53,147 bases of DNA from an uncultured Oscillospiraceae bacterium. GTDB taxonomy: Bacteria > Bacillota > Clostridia > Oscillospirales > Oscillospiraceae. The notes under the pieces were generated by a model. That model searched no databases. It was not told where the DNA came from and was given only the letters and a program-made list of their open reading frames with translations. The translations under genes were made by a program, and so were the position numbers. Location of the stretch: assembly GCA_934589705.1 (NCBI GenBank), contig CAKTOH010000011.1, positions 1 through 53,147 of the forward strand, given 5' to 3'. Below, one piece after another: positions 49,621 through 53,147 of the stretch. The stretch's first letter is position 1. Each line of letters opens with the position of its first letter.

Positions 49621-50291
49621 AATATATCCCTCTGTTTCTCCCAGGCGCTCAATCCACAGGAAATCTCTAAGTTCCCGTTGCGGCAGCGCATGGCGTCCAG
49701 TAATTGTTTTTCTTCCTCCGGGTTTTTCAGCCGCAGCTGATAGTGAAGCCGGAACAGAGAGCCCATATTGACGGTTTTCACCTCCAGCAGCCGACAGGAG
49801 ACGGTGTATTTCTCAAACAGATCGGCAAAGAGCCCTGCATAGTCCAGATTTTCCGGAACCGTCACCCGGATGTCCCGGTCAGAGGCCTCCGGTGCCGGAG
49901 TTCGCTGCGCCAGAAACACCAGGCCGGTGACCACCGCCGCAAACACAGCCAGCACGCAGTAGCCCATGCCGCAGGCCAGACCCACGGTCATGGCAAGAAA
50001 AATTGCCATAATGTCCCGGGCGGAGCCGGGAGCGGAGCGGAAGCGCACCAGGCTGAAAGCTCCCGCCACGGCTACGCCTGCCCCCAGATTGCCGTTGACC
50101 AGCAGAATTACCAGCTGCACCAGAAAGGGCAGTACCGTCAGCGCTTGGGGCATGGTGCCTGGGCTCTCCCCACAGGCACGGTATATCCGGGAAACACCGT
50201 AGCCCAGCACCAGGGATAAGAAACTCGCCGCCAGAAAGCCGGGCAGGGTTACGGATACAGAATAAAGGGAAGCGAAGATTCCGTCAAGCAT
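49617..50291 (-). CDS. DUF4956 membrane protein
   Basis: 224 residues, four hydrophobic segments in the first 130 residues (around 10-30, 48-70, 70-88, 100-128; GNLGAGVAVAGAFSLVRFRSAPGSARDIMAIFLAM is the family core), then a soluble C-terminal domain. The family is nearly always next to a VTC-domain gene. Its start overlaps the VTC gene by 8 bases and its stop overlaps the next start (ATGA). Likely a membrane partner of the VTC protein; the biochemical role is unknown. Confidence 0.85.
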   Translation of the reverse strand: MLDGIFASLYSVSVTLPGFLAASFLSLVLGYGVSRIYRACGESPGTMPQALTVLPFLVQLVILLVNGNLGAGVAVAGAFSLVRFRSAPGSARDIMAIFLAMTVGLACGMGYCVLAVFAAVVTGLVFLAQRTPAPEASDRDIRVTVPENLDYAGLFADLFEKYTVSCRLLEVKTVNMGSLFRLHYQLRLKNPEEEKQLLDAMRCRNGNLEISCGLSAWEKQRDIL

Positions 50292-50997
50292 ATTTTTTCA
50301 GTTTCCTTTCGCTGCGGATTTGTTTGTAGCTTTCGCCATATTTGGAGAAGGACGTGGGGAAAATCCCGTTTTCCGACAGAGCGTGGGACAGCCACATTGG
50401 CGCGGCCCCGGGAATTTTGATTTCCATCAGGGTTTGATCCGGGAAGAGGATCGGCGTTCCCCGGAAGCCCCAACGCAGATCCAGGTCATAGGTGCGGTAG
50501 AAAATGTCCCAATCCAGGGTCAGCCGCAGCTCCGGCTCATCCAATCCCCTCCAGGAATCCCGCTCGTAGCTTAAGAACACCCTGGGGGCCAGCTCCGGAT
50601 AGGCCGAGAGCATCCAGTCCAGCTCCCGGAAAATCTGCCCCTCCGGCCCCGGGCATCTGCCGCCGAGATAGTCCATGGCATCCTCGCAGCCCATGCTCAC
50701 CCGCCGCTTGTAGACGATGCCCCCGGCCTTCTTCTTGATTTCCGGGAAGACCTGGGTATCTCTTCCGGGAACGCCGTAGCTGCGAAGCCGGAGCTTTTCC
50801 TTATATTCCGGCTTTTCCAGTGACCGGCGGATCAGCCGGTAGTCCGGGGTGTCATAATAGAGATTGCCGATGCTGCTGTGAGGAAAGACGTCCGGCTCCA
50901 TGTGTAGCCGGAGAATCGGCATCAGGGTCTGAAGCTGAACGGAGTTCAGCAAATATTTCACTTCTTTTCGTTGAAAAACGGCCTGATAAGCTTCCAT
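50284..50997 (-). CDS. VTC-domain polyphosphate polymerase-like protein
   Basis: 237 residues from ATG 50997 (AGGAGG upstream); the longer open frame crosses the promoter region. VTC/CYTH-type tunnel fold: FQRKEVKYLL at the N-terminus, IGNLYYDTPDYRLIRRSL, KEKLRLRSYG, PEIKKKAGGIVYKRR, FLSYERDSW, LRLTLDWDIFYRT, LMEIKIPGA. The basic and acidic residues lining the tunnel in yeast Vtc4 are in the right order. In yeast it makes polyphosphate from ATP; bacterial stand-alone members next to DUF4956 are assumed to act similarly or on another nucleotide/phosphate substrate. Confidence 0.85.
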   Translation of the reverse strand: MEAYQAVFQRKEVKYLLNSVQLQTLMPILRLHMEPDVFPHSSIGNLYYDTPDYRLIRRSLEKPEYKEKLRLRSYGVPGRDTQVFPEIKKKAGGIVYKRRVSMGCEDAMDYLGGRCPGPEGQIFRELDWMLSAYPELAPRVFLSYERDSWRGLDEPELRLTLDWDIFYRTYDLDLRWGFRGTPILFPDQTLMEIKIPGAAPMWLSHALSENGIFPTSFSKYGESYKQIRSERKLKKYA

Positions 50998-51043
50998 ACG
51001 GGTACCTCCTGTGGCTTTGTTGCTCTTCATTATCCACGGTCGG

Positions 51044-51092
51044 CTGAAAAACTTCTGAAAGCGGAAACAATTTTTTTTCAGAACCCTTTCAG
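51044..51092. promoter_or_regulatory. Mirror-symmetric array of response-regulator boxes
   Basis: CTGAAA at 51044-51049 and 51055-51060, and TTTCAG (its complement) at 51076-51081 and 51087-51092. Each pair is spaced exactly 11 bp, the pattern bound by OmpR/PhoB-type dimers, and the two pairs face opposite ways toward the two divergent operons. The last TTTCAG stands in the -35 position of the regulator's promoter. Confidence 0.7.
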
Positions 51093-51115
51093 GATTCCAG
51101 GTAAAATGGTATGAT
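51087..51115 (+). promoter_or_regulatory. Promoter of the two-component operon
   Basis: TATGAT (51110-51115) lies 17 bp after TTTCAG (51087-51092), which replaces a proper -35 box. This suggests activator-dependent autoregulation. Confidence 0.6.
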
Positions 51116-51138
51116 AGAAAGCAAAAGGAGGGAATTCG

Positions 51139-51813
51139 ATGAATCTGTTGATTGTAGAGGACGAGGCGGCACTGGCAGGTGCTCTGGAGCATATTTTGCA
51201 GAAAGCGGGACACCAGACGGACTGGGTATCCGACGGCCAGTCGGCCTTAGACTACATCCGTGGCTTTTCCTATGACCTGGTGCTGCTGGACATCATGCTG
51301 CCCAAGCTGGACGGTATTAGTGTTCTCCGGCAAATTCGGAGCGAGGGCATTCAGACCCCGGTTCTGTTGCTCACCGCCCGCACCACCGTGCCGGACAAGG
51401 TGACAGGCCTCAACGCCGGAGCCGACGACTATCTGACCAAGCCCTTCGACCCGGAGGAGCTGCTGGCGAGAATCAACGCCATGACCCGCCGGAAGGGAGC
51501 CATGGTGCTGAGCGAAATCACCTATGAGGATCTGACCCTCGATCTGAATACCGTGACCCTGCGCCGGGGCAGCCGGGACGTACAGCTGAGCCCCAAGGAA
51601 TTCCAGATCGCCCGGCTGATGCTCACCGAGCCGAAAATGACCTATTCCAAGGAGCTGCTCATCTCCAAGGGCTGGGGCATGGACTCCGAGGCCACGGACA
51701 ACAATGTGGAGGCCTACATCTCCTTCCTGCGCAAGAAGCTGCGCTTTCTGGGTTCCCGGGTGACCATCCGGAATCTGCAGAAGATCGGCTACCGGCTGGA
51801 GGTGCAGCTATGA
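51139..51813 (+). CDS. OmpR-family response regulator
   Basis: 224 residues. Receiver domain with the phosphorylated Asp51 (LVLLDIMLPKLDG), acidic pair in IVEDE, and Lys in LTKPFD. C-terminal winged helix (LSPKEFQIARLMLTEPKMTYSKELL, ATDNNVEAYISFLRKKL). It probably controls itself and the divergent VTC operon through the mirror array of 11-bp boxes. It overlaps the kinase gene as ATGA. Confidence 0.93.
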   Translation: MNLLIVEDEAALAGALEHILQKAGHQTDWVSDGQSALDYIRGFSYDLVLLDIMLPKLDGISVLRQIRSEGIQTPVLLLTARTTVPDKVTGLNAGADDYLTKPFDPEELLARINAMTRRKGAMVLSEITYEDLTLDLNTVTLRRGSRDVQLSPKEFQIARLMLTEPKMTYSKELLISKGWGMDSEATDNNVEAYISFLRKKLRFLGSRVTIRNLQKIGYRLEVQL

Positions 51814-53054
51814 GCGACTATCGCAAGCGATTTGTTCAGTTCAATATGCTGCTCATCGGCATTGTGCTGACCGTTATGGTGGCGGCGGTGGCGGTGTACA
51901 TGGGGCGGGATTACTACACCGGCCTTCGCAGCACCATGGAGCAGGTGGTGGCTCCCCTTCATGCCTTTTCCCAGCTTCCTGCCGGAAAGGCGGAGAAGCC
52001 CGGCAAAAATCGGCAGGCCTTTCCCAGGAGGCTCGGAGAGGAAAAGAACATTTCCGTGGTTTTCTACACTCCGGAGACAGGAGAATACTCCATTCTCTCC
52101 GGCAGCGACAATCTGAGTGAGGAGGCGCTTCCCGGACTTCTGAGCGCCGTCACCAACCAGGAAAAGGACTTTGGCTTTCTTTCCGGCAGCCGGGTGATTT
52201 ACTACAAAAACGGCACCAATCCCTGTAAAATCGCCCTCACCGGCACCGGGTACCTGACCCACTCCATGCTGAAGCTCTGCGCCGCGCTGCTTGGCATCTG
52301 GGCAGGAGCCATGGCCTTGTTCTGGGCGGTCAGCAACCAGCTGTCGATCATTGCCGCCCGGCCTATGGAGGAAGCCATTCGCCGGGAAAAGCAGTTCGTG
52401 GCCGATGCCTCCCACGACCTGAAAACCCCTCTTTCCGTGATTCTGGCAAACAACGCCATTCTGATGGAAAATCCGGACGCTCCGGCGGGAACCCTTACCC
52501 GGTGGCTGGACAGCACACAAGCCGCCGCCAAGCGGATGCAGCAGCTCATCGGCGAAATGCTGACCCTGGCGGAAGCCGAGCGGCAGGATGCTCCCCTGAC
52601 GCTGGAGCCAATTGACCTTGCCGAAATCGCCATGAAGGCGGCGCTGGAGCTGGAATCCGTAGCCTTTGAGAAAAATGTGACCCTGGACACCGATCTGCCG
52701 GAGAAATGTGTGATTCGCGGAAACGCGGACTACCTCCTGCGAATCGTCACAAGCCTGTTGGAGAACGCCCTAAAATACGAGCCCTCCGGCGGACAGGTAA
52801 CGCTGACCTTGACCCAAAGCAAGCGGAAAATCCAGCTTTGCGTCCAGAATCGGGGCAGTCAAATTCAGGCGGAAGACCTGCCCCACGTTTTCGATCGGTT
52901 CTATCGCGGCGACAAGAGCCGGACGAACAGTGAGGGAAGCTTCGGCTTAGGACTTGCCATCACCAAGGAAATGACCCAGCGTCTGGGCGGCACCATCGCC
53001 GTCACCAGCAGCGAAGCCGAGGGTACCACCTTCCGGGTGACTTTTCCGCATTAG
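51810..53054 (+). CDS. Sensor histidine kinase
   Basis: 414 residues. Two membrane segments (about 11-31 and 152-175) enclose an outer domain of about 120 residues. No clear HAMP is visible; the dimerisation helix follows closely with His202 (ADASHDLKTPLSVI). The ATP domain shows the N box (SLLENALKYEPSGG), F box and G box (HVFDRFYRGD, GSFGLGLAITKE). It phosphorylates the regulator encoded before it. The outer domain has no recognisable ligand motif. Confidence 0.92.
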   Translation: MSDYRKRFVQFNMLLIGIVLTVMVAAVAVYMGRDYYTGLRSTMEQVVAPLHAFSQLPAGKAEKPGKNRQAFPRRLGEEKNISVVFYTPETGEYSILSGSDNLSEEALPGLLSAVTNQEKDFGFLSGSRVIYYKNGTNPCKIALTGTGYLTHSMLKLCAALLGIWAGAMALFWAVSNQLSIIAARPMEEAIRREKQFVADASHDLKTPLSVILANNAILMENPDAPAGTLTRWLDSTQAAAKRMQQLIGEMLTLAEAERQDAPLTLEPIDLAEIAMKAALELESVAFEKNVTLDTDLPEKCVIRGNADYLLRIVTSLLENALKYEPSGGQVTLTLTQSKRKIQLCVQNRGSQIQAEDLPHVFDRFYRGDKSRTNSEGSFGLGLAITKEMTQRLGGTIAVTSSEAEGTTFRVTFPH

Positions 53055-53071
53055 AGTTTCTTTAGAAAAGC

Positions 53072-53147
53072 AGGAGCTGTCTCAAAATAGCAAAGTGCCC
53101 AAATAGAACAATGTCATTGCGAGCCAGTGCTCACACTGGCGTGGCAA
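53072..53147. repeat. MITE-like repeat C, left end (cut by window edge)
   Basis: GGAGCTGTCTCAAAATAGC and the next 40 bases match the start of the 29265 copy almost exactly, then the CATTGCGAGCCAGTG...CACTGGCGTGGCAA palindrome. It lacks the CTCCGCGCAGCGAAT insert of the longer copies. Confidence 0.7.

Noticed and set aside
1..53147. Searched by eye for CRISPR arrays, rRNA genes, prophage genes, transposases and a replication origin
   Set aside because: No regularly spaced direct repeats, no rRNA-like stretches, no recognisable transposase, integrase or phage structural gene, and no DnaA-box cluster or dnaA/repA gene were seen.

Overview
The window looks like chromosomal DNA of a Clostridia-class Firmicute, most likely an anaerobic gut member of the Oscillospiraceae/Ruminococcaceae. 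The evidence is a complete six-gene Rnf complex, a tryptophan-type T-box leader, a preQ1-I riboswitch in front of queT, AGGAGG-type ribosome sites, strong TTGACA-17-TATAAT promoters, VTC/DUF4956 genes, and interspersed CATTGCGA-type palindromic repeats. The species assignment is inference.

Region 1 (1-8.1 kb) is accessory. It holds a Nif11-type leader peptide ending in Gly-Gly, a 940-residue membrane Ser/Thr kinase with a Big2-like and GLUG-like ectodomain, a broken VWA gene, three tandem related lipoproteins (the third shares the kinase's ectodomain fold), a secreted BspA-like repeat protein and a helical orphan. Region 2 (8.1-17.8 kb) is a carboxylate/amino-acid unit. An HpcH/HpaI aldolase, a full TRAP transporter and a FadR-type regulator lie downstream of a promoter whose -35 box sits in a perfect 19-bp palindrome. 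A DUF1003 gene follows, then a minus-strand operon of RidA, a DauR-like regulator, a class V aminotransferase and a DAACS symporter. Two copies of a 219-bp MITE-like element lie in this region in opposite orientation. Region 3 (18-28.5 kb) is L-arabinose use: relics of a GH127 enzyme and of a sugar-binding lipoprotein, an AraR-type GntR/LacI regulator, an MglBAC-type ABC importer with a small membrane protein, and FGGY kinase-araA-araD. Both transcription units carry the same 29-bp operator-like site at the same distance from the promoter.

Region 4 (28.5-34.2 kb) is mixed: TraX, a GNAT, a DUF2156 protein, preQ1-controlled queT, PspC, an ECF sigma factor with a membrane partner, and repeats. 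Region 5 (34.2-38.3 kb) is a TrpXYZ-type ABC importer behind a Trp-specific T-box leader, followed by lexA. Region 6 (38.4-42 kb) has a DinJ/YafQ toxin-antitoxin pair, tRNA-Glu and tRNA-Met abutting each other, a CmpB-like membrane protein and an NfeD/SPFH pair. Region 7 (42-47.1 kb) is rnfCDGEAB. Region 8 (47.1-53.1 kb) is a translationally coupled minus-strand operon (VTC protein, DUF4956, Cthe_2159-like lipoprotein, MBL hydrolase), divergent from an OmpR/HK two-component pair. The shared promoter region contains four hexamers arranged as two 11-bp-spaced tandem pairs in mirror orientation.

Almost every operon has a recognisable promoter and a hairpin terminator. All three ABC/TRAP binding-protein genes are followed by a hairpin before the membrane genes, which fits the need for excess binding protein. 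The most promising leads for something new are the kinase/lipoprotein/Nif11 island, the mirror-symmetric operator at the VTC operon, the long two-part tryptophan leader, and the unusual placement of the arabinose operator.
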